This document shows, piece after piece, positions 32,741 through 42,050 of a DNA stretch of 64,000 nucleotides (position 1 is the stretch's first letter; each line of letters starts with the position of its first letter). The position numbers and the translations under genes are program-made. Below the pieces are notes generated by a model that saw only the letters and a list, made by a program, of their open reading frames with translations, was not told where the DNA came from and searched no databases. The stretch is taken from contig JACZJI010000081.1 of NCBI GenBank assembly GCA_014860665.1, positions 1 to 64,000 on the forward strand. The letters run 5' to 3'. The stretch comes from Bacteroidales bacterium (lineage in GTDB: Bacteria; Bacteroidota; Bacteroidia; Bacteroidales; F082).

Positions 32741-35375
32741 AAAACTCTTTGTAGGATTGTATGTTTTTATCCTTGTAAAATAATGAATAATTCCTTAAAG
32801 ATATCATATACAGCTCATAATCTTTTTGCGAAATACCCGAAAAAACATAGGCGTTTTCTTTCAAAGCCTGGTAATACGCAGCTGTTTGAATCATGTCTCC
32901 GAAACTTCCTACAGTGATAAGCCGGTATGTTGAATCAAACGTAATATTCTTTATTTCAGTGTGTCCTTTCGGAAAATATTTTTGATTGAAATCAGACAAA
33001 CGGACTATCAGCGGTCTAATCTGCACAGTTCCGGTTTTGACAAGCATCATTACAAGATGAGGCGCAGTAGCATCGAAAACATAGGGGCTTGCCGTCATTT
33101 TATTTTTTTCCTTTGCCAATAATGCTGCTCTCTGCTCAGGCGTGATGCCAATACCATATTCCTTTTGCAACATAAGAATAATCTCATTTGCACGTGGTAC
33201 TATATCACTGTTGGGATAAGATTTGACCAAAAGCTGCAGGGCGTTGTAAAGTGAATCCGGAACCTGAACCTTTCCAAGAGAAACTGCACGCAGATACAAA
33301 AACTTAGGCATCAGCACGGTATCGTCTTTGTACAGATGCATAGCACGTTCGGTATAGTTCAGAGTCCTGTAATAATCCTGATTTTCAAAAGCATTATAAG
33401 TCCGTTTGTAGAGTTGGGTTTCTTCTTCATGCTCTGTGACCAGTTGCTTATAATAATCAGGATTCTGAATTACTTTGGCGTAAAGGCTGTTGGGATAATT
33501 ATTGACAATCAGATCCCGGTAAACCTGGGCTTTACTTTCCTGGTTTAAACCCGAATATATCTGATACAACATATACCAGTTCTGCAGTTTTTCAGGATCG
33601 GCCGGAAACCGATTTTGCAAAGCAAGATATGTATTTAGAGCATGAATTGTATCGTGAAGTGTTTGCAGATAAATAAATCCTAAGTCTTTGTATGAACTCA
33701 TGATCAGGGAATCTGAAATCCTGAACTCCTGATTTGTACGTGGAATATTCTTAAGGTAAAATGCTCTTGATAACGGACCGCTTGCATTAAGTATTTCTTT
33801 TTTTCCATGACCTGTAAAGGCCGGTTGTGTTGTTGTTCCTGATTCGTTTTGTGCCGTCTGGCTCGGGAACATACTTTGCTTTCCACTCAAAAACCACATA
33901 TCTTCCAGCTTTCGGTTGCCCCATTGTCGCACGAATTCGTTGTACCCTCTTGATTTGGCAGCTGGATTGTCAAAATACCAGATGCCCCCCGCTTGTGCCA
34001 CCGGCGTGGTGGGGTTGGAAACCGGAGTATAATTTTGTGCTTCAGCCAGAACTTCTGCTTCCTTTTGTTGCGTCTTTTTTAAGTCTTTAATCCTGCGGTC
34101 AATCAAAGCATACAATGTGGCAGTATCCATTTTTGCCATTCGTTGCAAGCTATCCTGAACCTGAATGATCTGTGTGTTGTTTACAACCTCTGAAAGTACC
34201 GAAGCTGTTTTCTTAAGCTGGTCATAATCAGGGTAATTTTTAGGCATCGACTGAACAGCTGTATCATAATAAATCTGTGAAAGCGGATAATTTCCTTTAT
34301 TGAAATACGTCTTTGCAAGTTTAACTGCTGAAGTAGTTTTTTGCCAGTTATCTTTTTTGCTGTGACTTACCGAAAGTCTTAAATAATGAATCATCATCGA
34401 ATCCTGATGGCTTTTTTCAGCCACATTGGCCAGAGCATAATAGATTTTATCCAAAAATGGCTGATACTCGTTGGATGATGCCATCCTTTTTAGTGTCTTT
34501 TCCACATATTTATGATCTTGCTGCAGTGTATCGTAACTGGTTGCCAGTCGTAACCTTGCTTCAAAATCCAACTGGAATACAGGATTCCTTTTGATAACTT
34601 CCTTAAAATATTTTGCTGCTGTGTTCAGATGTCCCTGTCGTTGGTTAATTTGCCCTATAATAAACATGATTCGGGTACGAAGCTCCTTGTTTCGACAGGT
34701 TTTCAGACCCTGTTCCAGAAAGGGATAGGCATCATCCAGATTATTCCGGGCAATATAGAAATCTGCTTCCACCAGTGGGAGTTCCATTTTCAGTGGAATG
34801 GGAAAATTTTCATCCGTCAAACGGCTGCGCAGCAAATTTAACTCAGCGTCTGCTTTTTCATAGTCGCCTGATTCGATATACGTTTTGGCCAGCCAGAGCA
34901 TCCCATAATAATGAATCGGGGCATAATTATACTTCTGTGAAACAAACTCAAAAATTCTCCGTGCAGCGGTAAAATCCTTTTTGTAAAAATTGGCCTGCCC
35001 CATCAGCAAATAGCTGTATTGCACCCATCGTATCAACTCTTGTCCGTTAAAAACCATGGAATGCTGCTGAATCCCTTCTGATGACTGCTTAATAGCATCC
35101 TGCATGAGAGGCTCAACTCTTTTTGCCAGTGCCTCATCACCATAGTTATAAACCCTCAAAACCTGGCTGAAATTATCCATTGCATCGGTTCGAATTTCAT
35201 TAGCCCCTTTATCAAGGCTTTGTTTACCATTCCAATATACATTGTAATGACTTGTCAGCCTATGATACAGTCGTGCTGCCAGCGTATTGCGCCTGGTGGA
35301 ACATCCTGAAACACCCAGCAACAGGCCGGATAAAACTATCAGGAAAAAAAGACGATGTTTTTCGTTCGCTTTCAA
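32721..35375 (-). CDS. porW: Type IX secretion periplasmic lipoprotein PorW/SprE
   Basis: An 884-residue TPR lipoprotein needed for type IX secretion and gliding in Bacteroidota. The signal peptide ends in the lipobox VSGC. The start of the mature protein, STRRNTLAARLYHRLTSHYN, with YNVYWNGKQSLDKG after it, is the hallmark of this family. Many TPR-like helical repeats follow up to about residue 700, then a C-terminal domain with PHLVMMLVKTG and NQKYFPKGH. It implies that the organism has a T9SS, although no other T9SS core gene is in the window. It is the first gene of a tightly packed run with bactofilin and atpZ. Confidence 0.88.
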   Translation of the reverse strand: MKANEKHRLFFLIVLSGLLLGVSGCSTRRNTLAARLYHRLTSHYNVYWNGKQSLDKGANEIRTDAMDNFSQVLRVYNYGDEALAKRVEPLMQDAIKQSSEGIQQHSMVFNGQELIRWVQYSYLLMGQANFYKKDFTAARRIFEFVSQKYNYAPIHYYGMLWLAKTYIESGDYEKADAELNLLRSRLTDENFPIPLKMELPLVEADFYIARNNLDDAYPFLEQGLKTCRNKELRTRIMFIIGQINQRQGHLNTAAKYFKEVIKRNPVFQLDFEARLRLATSYDTLQQDHKYVEKTLKRMASSNEYQPFLDKIYYALANVAEKSHQDSMMIHYLRLSVSHSKKDNWQKTTSAVKLAKTYFNKGNYPLSQIYYDTAVQSMPKNYPDYDQLKKTASVLSEVVNNTQIIQVQDSLQRMAKMDTATLYALIDRRIKDLKKTQQKEAEVLAEAQNYTPVSNPTTPVAQAGGIWYFDNPAAKSRGYNEFVRQWGNRKLEDMWFLSGKQSMFPSQTAQNESGTTTQPAFTGHGKKEILNASGPLSRAFYLKNIPRTNQEFRISDSLIMSSYKDLGFIYLQTLHDTIHALNTYLALQNRFPADPEKLQNWYMLYQIYSGLNQESKAQVYRDLIVNNYPNSLYAKVIQNPDYYKQLVTEHEEETQLYKRTYNAFENQDYYRTLNYTERAMHLYKDDTVLMPKFLYLRAVSLGKVQVPDSLYNALQLLVKSYPNSDIVPRANEIILMLQKEYGIGITPEQRAALLAKEKNKMTASPYVFDATAPHLVMMLVKTGTVQIRPLIVRLSDFNQKYFPKGHTEIKNITFDSTYRLITVGSFGDMIQTAAYYQALKENAYVFSGISQKDYELYMISLRNYSLFYKDKNIQSYKEFYDEHYK

Positions 35376-35430
35376 GAAAGACTTTTGCTAATTAAAACTG
35401 CTGTTTGCTTATTTTATTTTGGTTAAGCTG

Positions 35431-35438
35431 CAAATGTA
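35431..35438 (-). promoter_or_regulatory. Bacteroidota promoter core for porW
   Basis: TACATTTG on the minus strand fits TAnnTTTG, 56 bases before the porW ATG. Confidence 0.5.
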
Positions 35439-35550
35439 ATGATTTATCATATCTTTCTTTGAATGTCCAATAGCCGGAATATGTTACTTTTTTGTAAAGC
35501 ATCCTAAATCTTACCATTTGTTAAATTCATTTTTTCCACAAACTAATTCT

Positions 35551-35558
35551 TACCTTTG
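35551..35558 (+). promoter_or_regulatory. Bacteroidota promoter core for the M23 peptidase
   Basis: TACCTTTG fits TAnnTTTG, 20 bases before the ATG at 35578. Confidence 0.6.
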
Positions 35559-35577
35559 CGGAGGTCAATAATAATTC

Positions 35578-36465
35578 ATGGCAACAAAAAAGGAAAAGAA
35601 AAAGTGGTACAAAAAACTCCATACCACTTATCGTCTGGTGTTTCTAAACGAAAAATCTTTTGAAGAGCGATTCAGCTTCCGTTTGACGCGCATGCATGTT
35701 ATTACCACACTTTTTAGTCTGGCTGTCATTTTTATCGTTCTCACCTTTTTTCTGATTGCCTATACACCATTGAAAGAATACATCCCCGGTTACCCGGATA
35801 TTAATCAAAAAAGAGAGCTATACCACTTAAACCGAACGATTGACTCCTTGCTTCAGGATTCGAAACAGAAAGATGTCTTCCTTACTAATATTAAAAACAT
35901 TATCGAAGATAAAGATACGCAAGTCAGCTATAAACCTCCGAAATCCACTCGTGTCAGTTATGACACTATTATTGATCGAAAAACAAAACAGGACAGCATT
36001 TTGAGAGCGGAATTTGAAAACGAAACGAGGTTTAACCTGTATCCGACATCACCTGAAGGTTCAGCACTTATCCATAGCAAAGTTTTAATTCAGGACCAGA
36101 ACTTTTTTGTACCGCTGGACGGAATCATCACTGGAAAATTCGATATACTTGAAAAACACTACGGTATCGACATCGTGGCATCACACAACGAGGCTATTAA
36201 ATCGGTACTTGACGGAACAGTTATTTTGTCAACCTGGACTCCTGAGACCGGTAATGTTATTGCTATCCAGCATTCAGGAAACCTGATTTCTGTTTACAAA
36301 CATTGTGCAACTCTGTTAAAACAGGAAGGTGATTTGGTAAAAGCCGGAGACCCCATTGCTATAGCAGGAAACACAGGGGAATTAACCACTGGTCCTCATT
36401 TGCATTTTGAACTCTGGTACAACGGCAACCCCGTGAATCCAACCGACTACATTAATTTTAAATAG
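35578..36465 (+). CDS. M23-family metallopeptidase
   Basis: A 295-residue membrane-anchored peptidoglycan endopeptidase of the LytM type. A basic N-terminal cytoplasmic part leads to one membrane helix (about residues 42-64). A linker with coiled-coil character follows, then the M23 domain (about 175-290). Zinc ligands are visible in HYGIDI (His, Asp) and GPHLHFELW (His), so it should be active instead of a degenerate LytM factor. It starts an operon-like run with dxr (15-bp gap) and rseP. Confidence 0.92.
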   Translation: MATKKEKKKWYKKLHTTYRLVFLNEKSFEERFSFRLTRMHVITTLFSLAVIFIVLTFFLIAYTPLKEYIPGYPDINQKRELYHLNRTIDSLLQDSKQKDVFLTNIKNIIEDKDTQVSYKPPKSTRVSYDTIIDRKTKQDSILRAEFENETRFNLYPTSPEGSALIHSKVLIQDQNFFVPLDGIITGKFDILEKHYGIDIVASHNEAIKSVLDGTVILSTWTPETGNVIAIQHSGNLISVYKHCATLLKQEGDLVKAGDPIAIAGNTGELTTGPHLHFELWYNGNPVNPTDYINFK

Positions 36466-36479
36466 AAGGCCTGTAATTA

Positions 36480-37649
36480 GTGAAAAAGAAAGTTGCAATT
36501 TTCGGTTCTACAGGTTCTATCGGTGTCCAAACACTGGAAGTCATCCGCCAGCAAAATGAGCATTTTGAAGCAGAAGTGCTTACTGCTTATGAAAATGTGG
36601 ATTTGCTCATCCGACAGGCACAGGAATTTCGCCCTAATGTGGTCGTAATCGGCAACGAAAATTTTTATCAGAAAACATTCGACGCTCTTGATCCTCTGGA
36701 TATAAAAGTTTATGCCGGTTTAGCTGCTCTCGAACAGGTTACTGCAATGGATAGCATTGACCTTATAATGATGGCCATTGTGGGTTTTGATGCTTTGAGA
36801 CCTTTACTGTCAGCACTCAAAAACAAAAAACCTGTAGCCCTGGCTAATAAAGAAAGCATCGTTGCCGCCGGTGAACTGATAACAAAAGTTGCTCTTGAAA
36901 ACAGAACGCCTGTCATTCCGGTAGATTCGGAACCTTCGGCCATTTTCCAATGCCTGACCGGCGAATTCAATAATCCGGTTGAAAAGATTATTCTCACTGC
37001 GTCAGGCGGACCTTTTGCAGGGAAAGAGGAAGAACATTTGTATCAGGTGAGCCCGGAAGAAGCCTTGAAACATCCGGTGTGGAACATGGGCGGGAAAACA
37101 AGCATAGACTCTGCCGGGCTGATGAACAAGGGACTGGAAGCTATCGAAATCAAATGGTTGTTTGATTTAAAACCGGAACAAATCGAAATACTGATTCATC
37201 CCCAGGCTATTGTTCACTCTATGGTTTATTTTTCAGATGGTTCCGTAAAAGCACAACTGGCAACCACTGATATGAGGATTCCCATCCAATATGCTTTGAG
37301 TTATCCGGAGCGTTATGCGAACAATCTTGAGCGACTGGACTTAAGCCGTATTGGTACTCTGAGTTTTGAGAAGCCTGATATGAAAAAATTTCGTAATCTT
37401 GCATTAGCTTTTGATGCGTTGAAAAAAGGAGGTAACCAGCCTTGTATTCTGAACGCAGCCAACGAATTAGGTGTTCAGGCTTTTCTCAGAAAACAAATCG
37501 GTTTTATGCAGATTCCGGAAGTAGTTGAACATTGTATGGAAAACCTGCCTTTCATTCAATCGCCTGTACTGGAAGATTATTTTAATACTGACGCGCTTTG
37601 CAGAGTCAGAGCTGCTGAATACATCAAAAAACATTGCGTTAAACAATGA
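36480..37649 (+). CDS. dxr: 1-deoxy-D-xylulose-5-phosphate reductoisomerase
   Basis: A 389-residue enzyme of the MEP pathway, making 2-C-methylerythritol 4-phosphate with NADPH. The nucleotide site GSTGSIGVQTLEVI is at the N-terminus. Metal and substrate motifs follow: VDSEPSAIFQCL, LTASGGPFAGK, WNMGGKTSIDSAGLMNKGLE and IHPQAIVHSMV. Length is normal. It starts with GTG at 36480, which gives MKKKVAIFGSTG. Its stop overlaps the rseP start by four bases (ATGA), a sign of translational coupling. Confidence 0.97.
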   Translation: MKKKVAIFGSTGSIGVQTLEVIRQQNEHFEAEVLTAYENVDLLIRQAQEFRPNVVVIGNENFYQKTFDALDPLDIKVYAGLAALEQVTAMDSIDLIMMAIVGFDALRPLLSALKNKKPVALANKESIVAAGELITKVALENRTPVIPVDSEPSAIFQCLTGEFNNPVEKIILTASGGPFAGKEEEHLYQVSPEEALKHPVWNMGGKTSIDSAGLMNKGLEAIEIKWLFDLKPEQIEILIHPQAIVHSMVYFSDGSVKAQLATTDMRIPIQYALSYPERYANNLERLDLSRIGTLSFEKPDMKKFRNLALAFDALKKGGNQPCILNAANELGVQAFLRKQIGFMQIPEVVEHCMENLPFIQSPVLEDYFNTDALCRVRAAEYIKKHCVKQ

Positions 37650-38983
37650 CTATTTTAATCAAGATTTTACAATTAATTCTGAGCCTTTCTATTTTGGTGA
37701 TCATCCACGAGTTGGGACACTTTACTGCTGCCAAAATATTCAAAACCCGCGTTGAAAAATTTTATCTGTTTTTTGATCCCTGGTTTTCTCTTTTAAAATT
37801 CAAACATAAAGAGACAGAATACGGCGTGGGCTGGCTTCCGTTGGGAGGTTATGTCAAGATTTCAGGGATGATCGATGAATCCATGGACAAGGAACAGATG
37901 AAACTGCCTCCCCAGCCCTGGGAGTTCCGCTCCAAACCCGCCTGGCAGCGGTTGATCATCATGCTGGCTGGCGTCATCATGAATATCGTACTGGCGTTTG
38001 TGATCTACATGGGCCTGCTTGCTTATTTCGGAGAATCTTACCTACCCACTCAGCAAGTCAACAAATACGGCATCGCCGTCGACAGCCTGGCCCGGGAAAT
38101 GGGATTTCGCGATGGTGACAAGATCATCAGTATTGGTGGTCAGGATGTAAAGAACTTCCAGAAAATACCCATAGTCATTGTCCTGAATCAGGCAAAATAT
38201 GCTACGATCGTAAGAAACAACGATACGATGAACATTCAGTTTCCGGATAATACCATTCGTCAGCTGATCAAAAACAATAAAAGTGCCGGTTCGTTGCTGG
38301 AGCCCCGCATTCCTTTCGTGGCCGACCGGTTTGAAAAAGGATCTCCGGCACAAGCTGCAGGCCTGAAGGCAGGCGATACGATTATCGGGATCAACGGTCA
38401 ATATCTTAAATATTTCACCGAATTCCGGAATGCCATCATCACACACAAAAACCAAAAGATCATACTGACCGCCAAAAGAGGTGCTGACACCTTGCAGCTG
38501 CCCGTTCAGCTTGGCGCCGACGGATTGCTGGGAGTTTATCCCAAAAACAACCTGGCGGACTTTTTCAAACTCGATCAAAAAAGATACACGATGCTTCAGG
38601 CCATTCCCGCCGGTATTACCCGTACTTACGACGGCATCGACAATTATCTGAAACAACTTAAGCTGATGGTTACGCCCAAAGTGGAGGCTTATAAAAATGT
38701 GGGCGGATTTATTGCCATCGGAAAGATCTTCCCCGGGATTTGGGATTGGGAAAGTTTCTGGCGCTTGACAGCTTTCTTATCCATCATGCTGGCAATCCTG
38801 AACATATTGCCGATTCCGGCACTGGACGGCGGTCACGTTCTGTTTTTGGTTTATGAGATCGTGGCACGCAGGAAACCCAGCGATAAATTCCTGGAAAATG
38901 CTCAGATTGCCGGAATGATTATTCTCTTCTCATTACTCATCCTGGCCAACGGCAACGACATACTGAAACTGTTCGGACATTAA
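37646..38983 (+). CDS. rseP: RseP-type site-2 protease
   Basis: A 445-residue intramembrane zinc metalloprotease that cuts membrane-bound regulators such as anti-sigma factors. The metal site is HELGH (His21, Glu22, His25). The second motif, NILPIPALDGGH, lies near residue 390. PDZ-like regions lie between, with one (KGSPAQAAGLKAGDTIIGI) clear near 230. Four membrane segments are expected. The dxr-rseP order is the classical one. From about 37.9 kb on, the base composition is richer in G and C than in dxr. A decayed copy of its 3' end lies 310 bp downstream. Confidence 0.95.
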   Translation: MTILIKILQLILSLSILVIIHELGHFTAAKIFKTRVEKFYLFFDPWFSLLKFKHKETEYGVGWLPLGGYVKISGMIDESMDKEQMKLPPQPWEFRSKPAWQRLIIMLAGVIMNIVLAFVIYMGLLAYFGESYLPTQQVNKYGIAVDSLAREMGFRDGDKIISIGGQDVKNFQKIPIVIVLNQAKYATIVRNNDTMNIQFPDNTIRQLIKNNKSAGSLLEPRIPFVADRFEKGSPAQAAGLKAGDTIIGINGQYLKYFTEFRNAIITHKNQKIILTAKRGADTLQLPVQLGADGLLGVYPKNNLADFFKLDQKRYTMLQAIPAGITRTYDGIDNYLKQLKLMVTPKVEAYKNVGGFIAIGKIFPGIWDWESFWRLTAFLSIMLAILNILPIPALDGGHVLFLVYEIVARRKPSDKFLENAQIAGMIILFSLLILANGNDILKLFGH

Positions 38984-39118
38984 GATATTCGTCTCTTCAA
39001 TTGGCGCACGTTTTAAATGCTCATTTGCATTGCGCAGGCTTCTGCGCTTGCGTCATGCAATTCTTCTCCCATCAACAAAAAATTTATGATACCTGGCCTT
39101 CCGGACCAACAATGTAGT
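38984..39118. other. Gap after rseP
   Basis: No gene is supported. A hairpin GCGCAG-GCTT-CTGCGC lies at 39032-39047 but has no T run. Confidence 0.45.
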
Positions 39119-39260
39119 AAGTCCGTAGTAACGCTAAATCAAGTTCGTATCTTCTACTTAACTTCCTCTGACCTTCTTCGGATAAAGACCTATTTCTACG
39201 AAGAAAGTCAGAGGAAGAAAAATATGAAGTCAGGTGTATGAAAAGCTTTGGTACGGACTT
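39119..39260. repeat. Nested inverted-repeat element
   Basis: Outer ends AAGTCCGTA (39119-39127) and TACGGACTT (39252-39260) are exact inverted repeats. Inside lie longer arms: TTCCTCTGAC plus TTCTTCG (39163-39180) and CGAAGAA plus GTCAGAGGAA (39199-39216), with one mismatch over 18 bases. The whole 142-bp unit has no coding potential. It resembles a small non-autonomous element (MITE-like) but I see no clear target-site duplication. Confidence 0.5.
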
Positions 39261-39292
39261 AAACCGGAGTCGGGCCGAAGCTGAACTTCACT

Positions 39293-39518
39293 TCTTCCGG
39301 TTGACGGCATTTTTGCCTGTTGTGCTGGCCATTTTGAACGTGCTGCCAATCCGACTATGCACAGCTGGCACATTTTTTTCCTGCTTAATGAGATCGTCGC
39401 ACGAAGGAAACCCAGGGACAAGTTCCTGGAAAATGCCCGAATTGGGGGGATAATCATTATTTTCTCCTGGCTCATCTTGGCCAACGGCAATGACATTCTG
39501 AAACTATTCGGACACTAA
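39293..39518 (+). pseudogene. Decayed 3' fragment of a second rseP
   Basis: The segment matches the 3' end of rseP (about 38757-38983). It first reads LTAFLPVVLAILNVLPI in one frame, then, after a disrupted stretch where the LDGGH motif should be, EIVARRKPRDKFLENARIGG and LILANGNDILKLFGH in another frame, ending at TAA 39518. Over the last 43 residues, 36 match the intact gene, while many third codon positions differ. The 5' part with HELGH is missing, so it cannot be a working protease. Confidence 0.85.
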
Positions 39519-39529
39519 ATCTTCTTTGA

Positions 39530-39555
39530 TTGTCCGGGGTTTAAACCCCGGACAA
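39530..39555. terminator. Perfect palindrome, bidirectional terminator
   Basis: TTGTCCGGGGTTT and its exact reverse complement meet without a loop, giving 26 bases of perfect symmetry. It lies between the rseP fragment and the end of the minus-strand acyl-CoA ligase gene. Confidence 0.65.
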
Positions 39556-39566
39556 TGGAATATTTT

Positions 39567-41282
39567 TTAATGCTTCTCAGCATGAACCAGAGACTCAAGT
39601 CCCAGTTCCTGAATGCTGATCTGTCGCATCTCCACTTTCCTGATTTTCCCGGTAACCGTCTTTGGACATTCGTCAACGAATTTGAAATATCTCGGGACTT
39701 TATAATGTGCAATTGTGCCTTTGCAATATTCCAAAAGTTCCTCTTCCGTAATTTTCACACCATCGTTCACAATAATCCAGGCCATTACAGCCTCACCATA
39801 CTTTTCATCAGGAACGCCGATCACCTGGGCATCGTTTACTTTGGGATGAGTACGCAGAAATGCTTCAATTTCTTTTGGATAGACATTTTCACCGCCACGG
39901 ATGATCATATCCTTGATACGGCCTACAATATTAAGATAACCTTCTTCGTCCATGGTGGCCAAATCGCCTGTGTGCATCCAGCGGGCGCTGTCGATGGCTT
40001 GTTTTGTCTTTTCTTCATCATTCCAGTAACCCAGCATTACACTGTAGCCTCTGGTACAAAGTTCGCCTTTTTCACCTCTGGGAACCACCAATCCGGTAAC
40101 TGGATCGACAATTTTAACTTCCTGATGCGGATGCACTTTTCCCACAGTGCTTACTCTTTTGTCGAACGGAGTATCTGTATTAGTTTGAGTACTTACCGGA
40201 CTCGTCTCTGTCATGCCGTAAGCTATTTGCATATCATCCATTTCCATAACCTGCTGTACTTTTTTCATCAGGTCAACAGGGCAAATGGAACCAGCCATAA
40301 CACCGGCACGCAGACTCCTGACATTATATTTTGCGATATCCTTATGATTCAGCTCGGCATGAAACATAGTTGGAACACCATATAATACAGTTGCTTTTTC
40401 ACTATCAGTGGCCTTGATAACAGCTTCGGCATCAAAAGCCCGGCTTGGATAAATTACGGTTGCACCGTGTGACAGACAGCCGAGATTTCCCATCACCATA
40501 CCAAAGCAATGATATAAAGGAACGGGGATAATCATTTTATCCTCATGGGTAAGATGAATCGACTCCGTTACAAAGAAACCGTTATTTAAAATATTATGAT
40601 GACTTAGGGTAGCTCCTTTTGGGAAACCTGTTGTTCCGCTTGTATACTGGATATTAATCGGTTCATCAAAACTCAGGTTGGAAGCCAGCTTTTGCAGTAC
40701 GATCTTGTCAACATGTTTGCCGAAATTCATAACATCCTGCCAGTTGAACATCCCTTTTTGCTTTTCGGTTCCCAACGTAATCACGCTGGTAAGATTAGGG
40801 GCTTTGGCAGAATTAAGTTGTCCGGGATCACTATACTGAAGATGAGGAAGCAATTCATAAATCATTGCCGTATAATCAGAATAATTTGATTTTTCATCAG
40901 ATACCAGAAACTTACATCCTGATTGATTCAAGACATATTCCAATTCGTGCACACGATAACTCGGATTGATGTTTACCAGAATGGCTCCCAACTTGGCTGT
41001 AGCATACTGCAACACCATCCACTCGGCCCGATTGAGAGCCCAGATGCCAATGCGGTCGCCTTTTTCAAGGCCCATGGCATGAAGTCCCAGGGCACATTGA
41101 TCTACTTGTTCTTTAAGTTGAGTATAAGTCCATGAAATGTTTTGATGGATTACTCTAAGTGCAACAACTTCAGGATAACGGGTGGCAATTTGATCAAACA
41201 TCTCACCAATGGTCATTCCCAACAAGGGAATGCTACTGGTTCCGCTCACATAACTTAACGAATTACTCATAGGTTTAAGCAT
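39567..41282 (-). CDS. Acyl-CoA ligase (AMP-binding)
   Basis: A 571-residue AMP-forming acyl-CoA synthetase, probably for medium- or long-chain fatty acids. The ATP-binding P-loop is YTSGTTGFPKGA near residue 215. Further motifs are AYGMTETSPVS, WMHTGDLATMDEEGYL, GRIKDMIIRGGENVYPKEIE and the C-terminal catalytic Lys region VTGKIRKVEMR. All core motifs are present. The start could also be ATG 41270. It may supply acyl-CoA for beta-oxidation; a possible partner, the acyl-CoA dehydrogenase, is 11 kb away. Confidence 0.93.
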   Translation of the reverse strand: MLKPMSNSLSYVSGTSSIPLLGMTIGEMFDQIATRYPEVVALRVIHQNISWTYTQLKEQVDQCALGLHAMGLEKGDRIGIWALNRAEWMVLQYATAKLGAILVNINPSYRVHELEYVLNQSGCKFLVSDEKSNYSDYTAMIYELLPHLQYSDPGQLNSAKAPNLTSVITLGTEKQKGMFNWQDVMNFGKHVDKIVLQKLASNLSFDEPINIQYTSGTTGFPKGATLSHHNILNNGFFVTESIHLTHEDKMIIPVPLYHCFGMVMGNLGCLSHGATVIYPSRAFDAEAVIKATDSEKATVLYGVPTMFHAELNHKDIAKYNVRSLRAGVMAGSICPVDLMKKVQQVMEMDDMQIAYGMTETSPVSTQTNTDTPFDKRVSTVGKVHPHQEVKIVDPVTGLVVPRGEKGELCTRGYSVMLGYWNDEEKTKQAIDSARWMHTGDLATMDEEGYLNIVGRIKDMIIRGGENVYPKEIEAFLRTHPKVNDAQVIGVPDEKYGEAVMAWIIVNDGVKITEEELLEYCKGTIAHYKVPRYFKFVDECPKTVTGKIRKVEMRQISIQELGLESLVHAEKH

Positions 41283-41522
41283 TAATGAATAAAAAGGTTA
41301 TATATACTTGTTTTCAGTATGTTACAGCAGTTAATAATCAAAATACCAAAGAAATTCAGTGTATTCCTCAATCCTTTACGACGGGTGAAAGTAAAAAAAG
41401 ATTGAGAACAGTTGTACTTTTTTCACAACATTTTTGATTTTCTCTTCAAACAAAAAGGAGGATCCGTTTCATTTAACAGAGGTTAAAGTTCTGTCTGAAA
41501 CAAAATTAAGTGAGTTGAGAAA

Positions 41523-42050
41523 TTATCTTCTCGAAGGCCGTTTCTTTCTTTTCGCAAATAATAGTTCAAGGACTATTACTACCAGGGTGGTAATGACGGC
41601 ATTCAAGCCAATTTCATATAAGGTATTAAAGAAATGACGGAAACTGAAAAGTTCCAGAAAAGTCAGCGTAAGCTGATGAAACAATATCAGAGTGAAAGCA
41701 TATCTCAGAAAACCGGAAAAACCCAATTTTGCAATACCTGGCTCATCGTTGGGATCAGCTTCCAGCCGAGGAAAATAGAAACGCAGTACACCTGGCCTGA
41801 GAAAAGCCATGAAAACCAGGGCTGCGGCATGAAGCCCCAGTGTATTTCCAAAAGCATCGATTACTAAACCCGTGACAAATGCCAAGAAAAGCAAGAGGCT
41901 TCTGTTTGTCTGAAAAGGCAGCAAAAGGATGAAAAGGACGTAAACATAAGGAATTATATAACCATGAAAAGGAACATTGTCGAGCACCAGAACCTGTAAC
42001 AGAATAAGCAGGAAAAACCGGAAAATATTTTTTACTACAGGTTGTTTCAT
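41523..42050 (-). CDS. mreD: Rod-shape protein MreD
   Basis: A 175-residue membrane protein of the elongasome. About five membrane helices are visible, starting FRFFLLILLQVLVLDNVPF. The pieces GYIIPYVYVLFILLLPFQTN and FVTGLVIDAFGNTLGLHAAA are typical of MreD in this phylum. It overlaps mreC by four bases, so the mreBCD order is complete on the minus strand. A gap of 240 bp, in which I see nothing, follows. Confidence 0.92.
   Translation of the reverse strand: MKQPVVKNIFRFFLLILLQVLVLDNVPFHGYIIPYVYVLFILLLPFQTNRSLLLFLAFVTGLVIDAFGNTLGLHAAALVFMAFLRPGVLRFYFPRLEADPNDEPGIAKLGFSGFLRYAFTLILFHQLTLTFLELFSFRHFFNTLYEIGLNAVITTLVVIVLELLFAKRKKRPSRR

Noticed and set aside
38042..38656. 204-codon minus-strand ORF
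   Set aside because: It is antisense to rseP and has no recognisable domain.
39555..40385. 276-codon plus-strand ORF
   Set aside because: It is antisense to the well-supported acyl-CoA ligase gene, whose motifs are all intact.
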